64,000 nt of DNA, from positions 47,879,869 through 47,943,868 of the forward strand of contig NC_046683.1 in the NCBI RefSeq assembly GCF_009870125.1. The letters run 5' to 3'. The DNA comes from Drosophila pseudoobscura. Lineage: Eukaryota > Arthropoda > Insecta > Diptera > Drosophilidae. Within the stretch, counting starts at the first letter, position 1. Every line of letters starts with the position of its first letter. The translations under genes and the position numbers were made by a program. The notes beneath the pieces are model-generated. The model did not search any database, was not told the origin of the DNA, and saw only the letters and a program-made list of their open reading frames with translations. Positions 23,145-34,439 of the stretch are shown here, piece after piece.

Positions 23145-23520
23145 TCGAGGCCTTTGGAAGGGCCTTTCGGAGCTAGAGGACATACGTCTGTAATACCAAA
23201 GGCACAGAGGAGAAGAGCCGGAATATTTGGAGTAGTATAATCGATCTCTTCCATAGCCTTCTATGGGCCCGATGGAAGGGCCTTTTGGAGCTAGAGGATC
23301 CGTAATACTAAAGACACAGAATAATGGAAAGAAAGAAAGGAAAAGAGCCAGAATATTTGGAGTAGTATAATCGATCTCTTTTATGGCTTTTGGTTTGTAT
23401 CTTTCGTGTGTCGAGGCGGGGTATGTCCCCCATAGAAAGGCCTTTCGGAGCTGGAGGACCAAAGACCAAGGCCTTTCGTAATACCAAAGGCGCCAAGAGA
23501 AAAGCCAGAATATTTGGATC
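23145..23520. repeat. Tandem repeat, three degenerate ~115-160-bp units
   Basis: Each unit carries GAAGGGCCTTTCGGAGCTAG, then GGAC, GTAATACCAAAGGC, AGAGCCAGAATATTTGGA and GTATAATCGATCTCTT. Unit starts are at about 23158, 23275 and 23435. CGTGTGTCGAGG-type sequence precedes units 1 and 3. The array is GC-balanced, unlike the AT islands. No open frame runs through it that resembles a protein. I do not recognise the family. Confidence 0.75.
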
Positions 23521-23612
23521 ACAAATGATTCTTCGATTTTCGTATATTTTTAATAATATTTCAAATATTGGTACAATCAATCTTTTTGGTTTTTTTTGTT
23601 TTATAAATCAAT

Positions 23613-23700
23613 AAAAATAATAAAATTTGTTGTTTGCTATTACTTTTGGAGCAACTTATACAACAATCAACAGTAAAAAAATGATAATAAACCAATATTA
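23613..23700. repeat. Dispersed repeat, copy 1 (partner at 54870-54960)
   Basis: GTTGTTTGCTATTACTTTTG followed by GCAACTTATACAACAATCA closely resembles the partner copy, which reads GTTGTTTGCTGTTACTATTG then GCAACTTATACAACAGTCA. Both sit at the edge of AT-rich tandem DNA. Confidence 0.6.
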
Positions 23701-26700
23701 TGCCCTGTCATGGTTTGTATCTTTCTCCGATATCTTTACGGGGTATCTACTAGTCGCAATGCTGCCTGGAGTCGCTCTTTTTTAGTTGTTTTTCCATGGA
23801 ATGCGTTGCCAGCCAAAAACACACACACGTACAAATAGGGGAATACATGGATGTATGTATGTATGTATGTATGTATGTGTTTACGTACGTGCTACCCCTT
23901 CGCGTATGGGCTGGGTGGGGCCTGTGTCACCTGCACTGCAGCTGTCAGTTGCTAGACCAGAAAGTTGCCAACTCACGGCACAAACCAACCGGGGCACCCT
24001 TAACGATACGGAGAATGCAGAGTGTATTTATCTAATAACTCAAATTTCACATCTCTCGTTGCCCGTTTAGACAATTACAGAAAAAAAACAGAAAAAAAAC
24101 CCCAATGAAAGAAAGAATCGTTTGAGAACCTCCAGCGGGGCGAGCAATGTACTCTAATAACAATAAATAAATAACAAAGGCAAATAGCGGCAAGAGCCAC
24201 AGAGCCCCCAGACGCCAAATGGCCAACAATAAAAGCCAAAAAAAAAAAAAAAAAAGAGTGGAGCAAGTAGAAGACTTTGAATGATTTCCAAGCTGCTGGA
24301 GAGAATCCATCATCAAATTTCGATTAAAAGGCGCGTGTACACTCCTCCAGAGACGAGAGACCCGAGACGAGAGACCCGAGACTCGACTGTGGAGAGTCAT
24401 TCGCACTATTCAAGCTTCATTAGGAGGCAAAGTAACGAAAACATTTTGATTTCGATCATTACAATTTCCTTTCATGGGCAGCTCCAGCTCCAGTCGAGTG
24501 AAAGAGCTACCGAAGGGGCTGGGGCCCCGCCAAGGGTTACTGGATCAAGCCAAAAGCGAATGTAATCATTAATTCTCCTCAGCACACACACACAGAGAGA
24601 TACAGCGATGCAAAGAGATACAACACAGAGATACAAAGATACCCGACATTCAAGATACATTTACAGATTGTGTGCTTTGGCTTATTCTGAAGCCGAAGCT
24701 GAAGCAGAAGCAGCAGCAGAAGCGAAGCTCTGTGGCCGAGGGCAATAATTATCGAACCGAAAGCCGGAATGGTCCAAATATTGAAGACTATTGTAAGCCG
24801 GTCTGCTGCCTGCCTGCCTGCCTCCACATCTGGGCCCAAACCACTCGACAGTTGGCCCCCTTTCGCGGCGGCGGCAGCGACGGCGACGGCAGAGCCAGGC
24901 CCCTGATTGTATGATGACCATGTTGAAAATGCTCATTAAAGGTACTTCAGAAATTAAAGCATTTCACAATTGTTTCTGAGAGAGATTGAGATTTCGTTTT
25001 CGATTTCGATTCGAGCCGCCATTTATCAGATGTTGTTATCTATTCCACAATTAACTTTGCTCTTTTGGGGGTCAGCGTGGGGTTGTTTGGGGGCGAGCCA
25101 CCACCAAGAATGCTTTCTCTTTGAGGATCACCAAAGAGCCAAGAAAACTTTTGGCTCGCAACTCACTTATCACCTCGTTTCGTTGCGGTTGGCCATTAAG
25201 CCCCGAACCCCGGACCCCGGACCCCGGAGCAGGTAACACATGTAACCCAAGCCCGAGGGCGTGAAGACAGCCAGCCGCAGTTTTGGTCTTCCTCGAAGAC
25301 GGTTTGCATTTGACAAAAATTATGTGCATCTTTGGGTTTTTGGTTACACCTTACCTTGGGCGGATGCTCCGCATAGGATGGCCCTGGCCATGGCCCTGGC
25401 CATGGACCCATGCCGAGTGCTGTGAAATTTTCCAACAATAACCTGGGCACAATTGTCCCGCTGGGTCCGGGTCTGGGTCTGGGTCTGGGGCATAACCGTG
25501 ACGCTCGTCGCCACATGCTGTGCTCAGGGCTTGGTTCTGGGTTCCCTGTTCCCTGGTCCCTGCCTGTGCTCACATTAATTTCTCATCATTTTGAGGACAG
25601 AAAGAGAGAGAGAGAGAGAGATAGAGAGAGGACTACCAACAGCGTATTAATGGAAATGTTATAAGAGATTAGCAGGCAGTCGCCCAGAGATACAAAGATA
25701 CCCAAAGAACAGATACAATTGCAACCGTTTTGTGTGTTTAATGCGAATCTTTATGCTTTGCTCATACAAATGCAATTTCCCAGGGGAGAAAGGGCCGAGC
25801 GACGAGGGACGAGGGCCAAGGCGTGATCTACCTAAAAACTCCACTCATTATGGTCAATCATTGCAGTCGACCTTCGCTTCCCATTACCATTCCCTCTCCC
25901 TCAGATTGTGCAAGAAAAGATACTTTCTCAACAACAATCCGGTAATCAATCTGACAAGCTACCGCTTTTTTTTTCTTCTCTTTTTGGGCAATTGTTATTC
26001 GATTGTTGGGGGTAGGGGGCAGGGGAGATATGGGCCAGAAAATGAGGTTACTTTAGGGAGAGTCGATCGGTTGTTGGGGTTCCCATAGATAGAGAGTTTT
26101 CAGAGTTTAGAAAGGATCGAATGTCCATAACAGATATTCGAGAGATTTTATGGCAAATAATTATTTTTATTTTATATTATAAACGTTTTAATACATTAAT
26201 TAATATTTTCGGTGAAGCATCCTTTTTTTGCTTTTTTGTTTTTTTGTTGTATCCATTTCCTTTGAACCTTTGACCTTAACTCGCTCTTCGTCGCACACTT
26301 CAAATAGATTAATTTTTTCCCCCTCAAGTACTTGCCACGCACAGAGGTCTCCATCCAGCACTCCACTCATAAATGCAATTTTTGTTCAACAAAAATCGCG
26401 TAAAAGGGAAAAAATCAAGCTGCAACAGCAGTGGCATCCTCCAGCAGCAACTCGAGCGACAGAATTTTTAATTAAATAATTATTATAATTGTTGTTGCAG
26501 CTTAAGAAGATTTCCCCCGATTTCAGTTTTATTTTTTTATTTTTTGTATTTTCTCGTTTCGTTTTTTTTGTTGTTTTTTCTTTTTTTCGCACATTGCCAA
26601 TGTGTGCCCAGATCATAAAAATTAAAACTACTATATATATATATATATACATATATATGTATGTATGCAAGTGTGTTCGAGATATAATTATGTCAAAATA

Positions 26701-27124
26701 TAAGACCCATAAAGTAAAGGAAATTCCCTCAGCACAGCACATGTGTGTGTGTGTGTGTGTGTGAGTGTGTGTGTGTGGGTGTGTGGGTGTGCGCAAGTAA
26801 ATTGGAAGCTTTTTGCAAAAATATTTTAAATTAATACAAAAGCAACAAGAACAACAAATTGGGTCAATCCGGCAAGTCGACGGCCCTAATGCTCTATAAA
26901 TATTTTTATGGGTGCTCTTTGCACTCTTCCTTTGAAAAAGGCTCTCTACGATCACAAGCACCACGTTCGACGGCAGATCCTCTCTCAGCGAGTCCCTGAA
27001 TGCTCACACCTCCACCAAAGCCAGTAGAACAGCCAGAGGAGAGAAGAACAACAAGAATAACGGTCAGCGGAGTTCAGGGAGCAAAGGAATATACACACAT
27101 ACATATAATCAGAGAATAAAAACG

Positions 27125-28060
27125 GCTTTTTAAACACAAAACAAGCATAGGGAAATTAAATAGAATACAAAATATAAAATAATACAAAATACGAATAATA
27201 TACAATACAAATAGAATACAAAATAAAATAAATGATATAACATAATACAATATACAAATAATCTAAAATATGAATATAAATCTTGTAATAAATAAAATAT
27301 AAATAGAATAAAAACACTTAAAAATAAATATAAAAATATGTGATAATTAAAATATTTATAATATATATTTAAATACAATTTTTCGAATTTATAAGTCAAA
27401 CTGAAACTAATAAAAGTCCAGGTCAAGAGCATACAAATAATTTTTAAACACAAAAAAACGTAGTCAAATTAAATAAAATAAAAAATGTAAAATAATATTA
27501 GCAACAAATATAAATATAATAAAAACATTTAAAAATAAAAAGAAAATAATATGGAAATATATATAATATATTTAAATAAAAATTTTGAATTTCTATGTCA
27601 AACTGAAAGTATAAAAAAGTCCAGGAGGAAACAGAATACAAACAGTGTTTAAACACAAAAATATAGTGAAATTAAATACAATAAAAAATAGAACAAAATA
27701 TAAAAAATAAAAGTAATATAAATATAAATATAATATAAATAAAAGTAAGTAATATACAATACATATAGAATAAAAAATATGAAATAATCAAAAATTCAAA
27801 TAATATAAAATATAAATAATATATTGATGAATTAATAAAATGAACAATAGAAATTTTAAAAAATATTATAAAAAACAAAATTAAAAAAGAATAAAAAACA
27901 CTTAAAAGTAAATATAATAATATATATGTATAGTTGAATAAATAAATAATAAATATATTAAAGTAAATAAAACAAAAATGGTATACAAAACACTTACAAT
28001 TCAATATAACATTATAATATTTAAGTGTATATAAAATCTTCAAATTAAATTTTTTGAAAG
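27125..28060. repeat. AT-rich island with ~200-310-bp degenerate units
   Basis: TTTTTAAACACAAAA followed by GAAATTAAAT recurs at about 27129, 27441 and 27648. GTCAAACTGAAA...AAAAGTCCAGG recurs at about 27393 and 27598. Further units decay into ATATAAATATAA runs. No coding content. Confidence 0.65.
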
Positions 28061-30537
28061 TAAAAAAAAATGTCGAAAACTAAATTGTTCGACTGCATTC
28101 CAGTCCCTACAAAAACCAATGAAAATTGCACATGCCCTGTTTGTCCAGGAAAAGAAAGAGTAAGAGCGAAGGCAGCGCCCAACAAGGACTTGTACTGGGG
28201 TCCTGTTCTGGGTCCGAGTTGGTAAATAAATGCGTGTAAATCTGCTGCAAAGGTCCGGACACCGCACCGGGGGGCAGCGGCAACGGCAGTGGCCATGGCA
28301 AGTTGCAACCTCAACGGGGCACGGCGACTGACAAACAGTAAACAGAAACAGAAATCGGAAAAAACAGCCGCAGACAAGCCGAGGAACACGACGATCAGGT
28401 CTAGGCAGCCGGGCAACCGGGCAACCGGGCAACCGGGCAACCTGTGCCCAATAATGTTAAATTGTTTTTCAATTATTTTATAGGTTATGGTAATATTTAT
28501 TTTAATTAAAAACAAATACGCGCAACTGCAGACAGGACGAAACAGGGACGACACAGGGCCCCCAGGGCCCACGGGCAACAAAAAATGGCATACATGGGCA
28601 AAAAACAAAGCAAAACAAAGTAAAACAAAACAAAACAAAACAAAACACACTCGAACGGAGTAAACTGTACAATCAGTTAATGTTTTTTGCCCGCTTGCAA
28701 CGAACTTTTATCTGCTGAATGCAGATTGGGTTTCGCGTCAACTCAGTCAATTACATTAATCTAAATAGGAGGATATTCGAGTGCATATCCTTGTGCACTC
28801 CGTGTGTGCTCCTCCGACCAGAAAGAGGCGGCTAATCCCTCCAATCAGCGGCGCATTTCGATTGTAACTCCATCAGGCATCCATTGGGGGGGCGGGGGGT
28901 GGGGGTTTGCTGGTTTTCGTGCATTTTTCGCCAAGGTAAACACTGGCCAAATTTTCCGGCCCCACGGCCTGGGCCTGCCGTTTACCAATCAACGCATTCA
29001 GAATTTTGGGTTTTTGGGGGAATTTTCGGGGAATAGGAAATCAAACAAGGGATGCACCAGAGCATGGCTGGGCGGTGATGGGGGAGGAGGGGGGGAGGCC
29101 CGCACTTGCTCATACGAATTATCATAAAGAACATAATTTTCCGCCATTTAAGAGGGAAAACGTGTGCGCGAAAATTTCCGAGCATACAGAGCCCCGAGGC
29201 ACGGCCCAGACCCACATGCAACATGCAACATGCAACATTTCGCTGCTGCTTTTGGCGTGCGTTGCCAGCATTAGGAGAAGTTGCAATTAAAACTCATTTT
29301 CCGTTGAAAACGCAATTTTGCCAGCGTAAATTCCATTTGGAACAAAAACTTTTTTGCCTCCCCCCCCAAAAGCTGATGATAAACGAAATGAATTTTAAAC
29401 AGTGTTCATTGAGGGCACAACGGCAGGGGGGGGGAGAGGACTTTAAGCAAGGACGAAGACAGCTGGCTCTCGGGGAAAGGGTATCCCCAGTTCGTGCACA
29501 ACTTTTCGATCCACACAAAACACAATTAAGTGTCGCATAATTTCGTGTCTTTTGTGTGGCACCTGTCTATCTCTGGTCAGGGGCTGCTGCATTTTCAATT
29601 TGGAATGCATCAAAATGAATTTCAATATCAGCAAATAGTTGCCACTCCGTCCCCCCCACCGCCCACCGACCGCCAGACAGGGCGTTGACCCCTTGCCCAT
29701 TGCGCTTTTTGGGCAAATTCAATTATGAGTTTACTCTATTCACATTCAGTCTGGCCGTGGTCCTGGTCCTGGTCCTGGTTCTGGTCCTGGTCCATCCACC
29801 GCTCCTGATTGACGACTGCATTTTGGAAAATTCCGTGCGAATTGTTTTGCCTGTTATCCGCCCCGCCCCGCCCCCATGCCGACCGCCCTTACTCCTGGAG
29901 ACCCCCCACTAGGCGGCAGTGATGAGTTTTTAAATTTAGTTATTAAACGTTTTTGAGCGATTTGAATTTAGATGGAAAAGCACTGCACTTCTGCACTTCT
30001 GCGCTGGAGCTCCCTATTTCTCGTTCTGTATCTGGATGGATTTTTTTTCGCCTTTGATTTGGGGATATGGAGGGGGGTGTGTGTGTGTGTGTGTGTGGGC
30101 GTGTGGGCGTGTTCTGACGTTTGAAATTCTATAAATTTGGTATTTTGTTTGACCGTTGCACGCATATTGGCAAATTGAGTTTTGTTCTGCGGCTCTCGAA
30201 TGAACTTCTGCCGTTTCGCAATTTTGCCAAACCGCCTCGCTGTCTCTGTTTTCTCAATATTCGGAGGTTTTCCCGCTTTGGCCTATGGCAAATATCATTA
30301 AAATATTGTGGGAACAATTTTAGTCGATTGTCGCGGTTGTTGTTGATTGAATTTTTCGAAATTGTCAGCTCGCTGTGGCTCGGCTACAATTCTCATCGAA
30401 ATGATATGAAAGAAGTCCCATTCTTATGGGGAAATTATCCCAAAAGGGGAAAGATTGATCCACTAATCCGCACCATATCTGTTTCAATTCTTGTGACCCC
30501 CCTGTCAGAGCCCTTCTAAGTTTTAAGGTAAAGGGTT
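28061..30537. other. Noncoding
   Basis: No gene seen. Includes a 9-bp CCGGGCAAC array (28408-28442), a CAAAA array (28607-28646), G-rich stretches (28886-28905, 29085-29096), a TGCAACA triplet repeat (29216-29237), a GGTCCT array (29757-29790) and GT runs (30077-30110). Confidence 0.5.
28408..28442. repeat. CCGGGCAAC 9-bp tandem repeat
   Basis: Four exact copies of the 9-mer CCGGGCAAC in tandem, preceded by a related GCAGCCGGG. Confidence 0.85.
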
Positions 30538-31730
30538 GTACACTCGGAGAAAAACTGTAAGAAAATGGGAAAAGTACTAAAATGTTTATATATTTAAACA
30601 AAATAAATTTAAATAAATAATACATAATTAAATAAAATGAATAAAAATAAATTTAAATATATTAAATTAAATAAATTTAAAAAAATATATACATAAATAA
30701 AAATATATACATAAATAAAAATATATACATAAATAAAAATATATACATAAATAAAAATATATACATAAATAAAAATATATACATAAATAAAAATATATAC
30801 ATAAATAAAAATATATACATAAAAAAAAATTTATACATAAATAAAAATATATACATAAATAAAAATATATACATAAATAAAAATATAGACATAAAAAAAA
30901 ATTTGAATTCAATTAAGAATGTGAGAAAATGTACTGGAATTTAGACATATTTAAATATAATAAAATATGTACATATATAAAAATAAAAAACGTAAATAAA
31001 ATTTGTAAAAAATAAAATGAAATATATTAAATTAAATATATATCAAATAAAAATAAAAATATATACATAAATACATTTAAATTCAATTAAGAAGAAAATG
31101 AGAAAATATACGAAAATTTGTATATGTATAATTTAATATATTTAAATTAAATAAATAAAAATAAATTTTAAAATATTAAGAAATATTATATATATTATAA
31201 TAAAAAAATATATAATAATAATAAATAAACAAAGTGAATAAAAATACATTAAAATAGATTAAAAAATAGTTTAAAAAAATGTTTAAATATATTAAAAAAT
31301 AAATAAAATGACTAAAAACAAATATAAATATATTCAATTATATATCAATTAAAAATAAACACAAATAAATATACATATATAGTGATATATACATATTATT
31401 GATATATATATATATTATGTGATAAAAAATTAAATAAAAAATATACATATATCAATGTATTTATGTATATTTTAATTAAAATATAATTAGAATTAAAAAA
31501 AAAACTTTGATTTTTAAATACAAAACACTTGAAAATAAATATAAATTATTCAATTTGTTGGAAATACATAAACTATTATATTTAAATATGAAAATTTAAA
31601 TTTAAAATAAAAAATAACAAAAATCAATTCCTTTGCTTGGTATAATTTTATAACTAAAAATTCAAAATATAATTCTAATTATTATACAAAAACAAAATTC
31701 TTGGTATAGACTTTTAAGTCTCAGTGTAAA
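30538..31730. repeat. AT-rich island bounded by inverted ACACTCGGAGAAA-like motifs
   Basis: The left edge is GTACACTCGGAGAAAAACTG (30538-30557). The right edge is AAGTCTCAGTGTAAA (31716-31730), whose reverse complement begins TTTACACTGAGA. The interior is almost pure A/T with repeats such as AAATATATACATAAAT. The inverted edges suggest a decayed terminal-inverted-repeat element; no transposase is present. Confidence 0.5.
30681..30900. repeat. 18-bp minisatellite AAAAATATATACATAAAT
   Basis: About 12 near-perfect 18-bp units. Since 18 is a multiple of 3, one minus-strand frame stays open and encodes a six-residue FLFMYI repeat, which explains the ORFs there without a gene. Confidence 0.9.
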
Positions 31731-34119
31731 TATTATTATTTGCTGGGCTTTCCTGCTCTCTCCTTATCAAACCGTATCGGACAGCGCCCGACTGTGTGAT
31801 AATCCATGCCATAATCCTCAACTTTCACTAAAAACTCGATCTGGATTGAGACCCAATCCCCCCGCCAGAGTAGCCGATCAAAGCTGCTCTTTGTTGGGGA
31901 GCCCTAGACCTTTGCCTAGACCTCCAGAGAGAGAACCCAGAACAATCACCTGACAAAACTACCTGCCACCTGCCACCTGCCACCGGCCGACGCTTAATCA
32001 TTCCACTAAACTAAACCCCGAACAGCCCAAGACCCTTTAATTATCTTTTCAAAGTGGCCAACACTTTTCTGAAAAATTAATTGGCCATCGAAAAATTCCA
32101 ATGCCAGAGAGACAAAAAAAAAAAAAAACGAAAAAACTTTGACAAAAGCCGACCACCGATTTTTAAAAAATCAATAGAATGGAATCACATTTATTTAAGC
32201 CAAGAAAAACCCAATCGAGACTTCATTATGTTGCCAAAAAAAAAACAACCAAAAAAACGGGGGGGAAAAAGGTAAAGAATATCAAAAAGAAACAGCGTGA
32301 CAGATTATGCAAACTAATTACACAAAATTAGTCGAGATTTATGCCCCAAAAAGGGGCAAGGAGAAAGAGTTCCCAAAAAAAAGCCACATTTATTAATCAA
32401 TTCAATTTTTGCCGCTCGGCGTGAGGGGCTTTAAAGGGCTCGAAACAAGTTTGACAAATAGTGGGAGGGAGCGGGGAGCGGGGTAGGGGGGAGAAGGAGA
32501 GGGAGGCCTTACAAATCTGTACGATGTAGAGCTTAATTGGTGATTAACCACCTGTAGATGCGACTGCATTTTCCCCGAGTCGAACGAAAGAAAGAAGAAA
32601 AGTCGTGCCCGGCCAGGCCCCAGGCCCCCAGACCCCCAGGCCCCATTCCTCTATCGAAAAGCAAATGTCACTTCTGGACTAGTTCTCGGGCAGAACAAGA
32701 TTTATGGTATACAAGTCATGGCCCAGCCGGTGACAGAGAAGAGCCACGGAAAGAGTGCTGGTTTTTCCATGGAAATTGCAGTGCCCGGGCCCCGGGGTCT
32801 CGTTGGGGTTCTTTCGATTTGTCAATGAAGCGCCTAGATTATCTCTCTATTAATTATCGTTTATGGTTTGTTTGGGCTGGGCCTTATCGGCGGCGGGGGC
32901 GCGGAACGGGGTTCCCAGGGTCTGTATCTATGGATGTTTCCGCCAAGATAACAAGCCCCAAAGTCCACACAATTTCCAGCTCAATCGGAGCTGCGATCCA
33001 TCCTAATATAAACATGAAAACTGAAACTTATTACAAAAACCCATTAGTTCCAATCGTTTGCGATTGCCCACGAAATATTTATACGCCGGACATATGTATA
33101 CCCTGCCAAAGGGGGCCGGCCATTGGGGCATCCCTGGTTCTCGTGGAGCCTGGAGTGTGTCCAACTTTTCGTAGATTTCTTTTTCTTTTGCGGTTGCATT
33201 TGCCCGCTGGCGCTTTTCCTGGGTTTATCCAGCGACCAATCAATGCCAAACTGATGATGTTAATCTGGGCTCTCCTTTGGCTACTGCCACGCCCCCCCAC
33301 CCCACTGACTGGCAGCTGTCCACCCCCCTCTGTCCCCCTTCCCAGAGTTGTGCCCATTTACCCTTAAGTTAAAATTCATTTGAATATACAACATCCTATT
33401 TCAATTTAAATTCAAATCCGCAAACATTCGCCAGTCCAGAGAAAACTGACATGAGCCACGCCCACCCCCTGGCAGGAGCAGGAGATGGGTTGGTTCCATG
33501 ACCATCCTCCCCCCCCCCTCTTCGACGTTGTCGTCGTCGTTGTCGTGGACGCTGGAAAATGCCACTTACTCCAAAGTGCCGCAACGATTAACATCTACGA
33601 CCCAATGGTGGCAGTGGCAGTGGCAGTGGCTGTGGCAGGACCAGTAACAGGAAGGTGCCACAGCCACCGCCACAGTGCTCCACATGACCATGGCCACCTA
33701 CCGTTATGTATCTCTGCTCTGCTCCCCTGCTCCCCTGCTCTGCTCCCCTGCTCTCGTGGCTCTCGTCTCTTTGCATATCGCTGGCTGGCACATGTATCTT
33801 CGAGTATGAGTATCTGCGCGACACCAAATTGCAAAAGCAATTTAAAAAACGTTTCGCCAAACATTCCGCAGATAGTTATAGTCCAAATAGCAATCGCCAG
33901 CGAAAGATACATTTTATTTTCCATTTAATTAAATGATTCTTTGCCCCACTCTGCCCCCACTCTGCCCCACTTCTTCGTTAGATAACGAATTTATGCTGCC
34001 ATCGAGCTGAGAATTTTTATGATTGCTTTGATTGAGAATACGGAGCCCCGTGAAACCCGTGCAAACAGCCGGAAACAGGGCAACCAGTGTGCCTGTGCAT
34101 TTAGTTCAAATCCGAAATA
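31731..34119. other. Noncoding
   Basis: No gene is supported. An open frame of 269 codons on the plus strand (32558-33367) has noncoding-like composition and no recognisable domain. Simple repeats include CCACCTGCCACCTGCC (31965-31985), GGCAGT (33608-33630) and CTGCTCCCC (33717-33755). Confidence 0.45.
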
Positions 34120-34390
34120 CTACATTTCAGTATCCAAATTCCAGTCGAGCACTTCACACCTGTCGAAAAAATAGTCCCAGTCCCTCGGTTTGCAGGAGCG
34201 GTTATCGGTGAAGAGGACCTTCGTGCGACCGGTGGGGACTGCGATTGGGTGTCCACGCCTGGGTGCCCAGCCGGACCACGTCGGGATGCTGCCCTCCAGG
34301 TCGTCGCAGGTGGACGGAGGACGTGTGTGGTGTCGTGGCTGTCAATCTCGCTCATCCAGCTCGAGTGGACCTTGATCATCTTGTATCACG
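34120..34390 (-). pseudogene. Frameshifted coding remnant, family unknown
   Basis: From a TGC codon at 34308 down to a stop at 34120 the minus strand reads as convincing protein: CDDLEGSIPTWSGWAPRRGH, then a middle with VLFTDNRSCKPRDWDYFFDR, ending LDTEM. Immediately upstream a different frame is protein-like (MIKVHSSWMSEIDSHDTTHV, from 34379). The two join only with a frameshift near 34310. Further upstream there is an in-frame stop (34388-34390). The aromatic- and Cys-rich composition suggests a folded, perhaps secreted, domain. I cannot name the family. No convincing acceptor lies at the junction, so I favour a pseudogene or a sequencing indel over an exon. Confidence 0.4.
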
Positions 34391-34439
34391 CACTGCCCGG
34401 TCTGTGGCGTGCCTCCACAACCAAATTGGGGCCTAGATG

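Larger units (their letters stand above)
22871..27124. other. Noncoding downstream of trn
   Basis: Besides the 23-kb tandem repeat, this holds a TGTA array (23849-23878), an A run (24239-24255), GCCTG repeats (24805-24823), a CCATGGCCCTGG repeat (25377-25407), a GA tract (25602-25631), a TA run (26633-26650) and a GT run (26743-26778). A TATA-like TATAAATA (26895-26902) precedes a 66-codon open frame (26936-27133) discussed under findings. No gene is assigned. Confidence 0.45.

Noticed and set aside
30667..30912. Transmembrane-looking frame of FLFMYI repeats
   Set aside because: It is a translation of the 18-bp AT-rich minisatellite.
32558..33367. A 269-codon plus-strand frame
   Set aside because: Composition is like the surrounding noncoding DNA, with no periodic third-base bias, motif or splice context. 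It is a plausible chance frame in a window this size.
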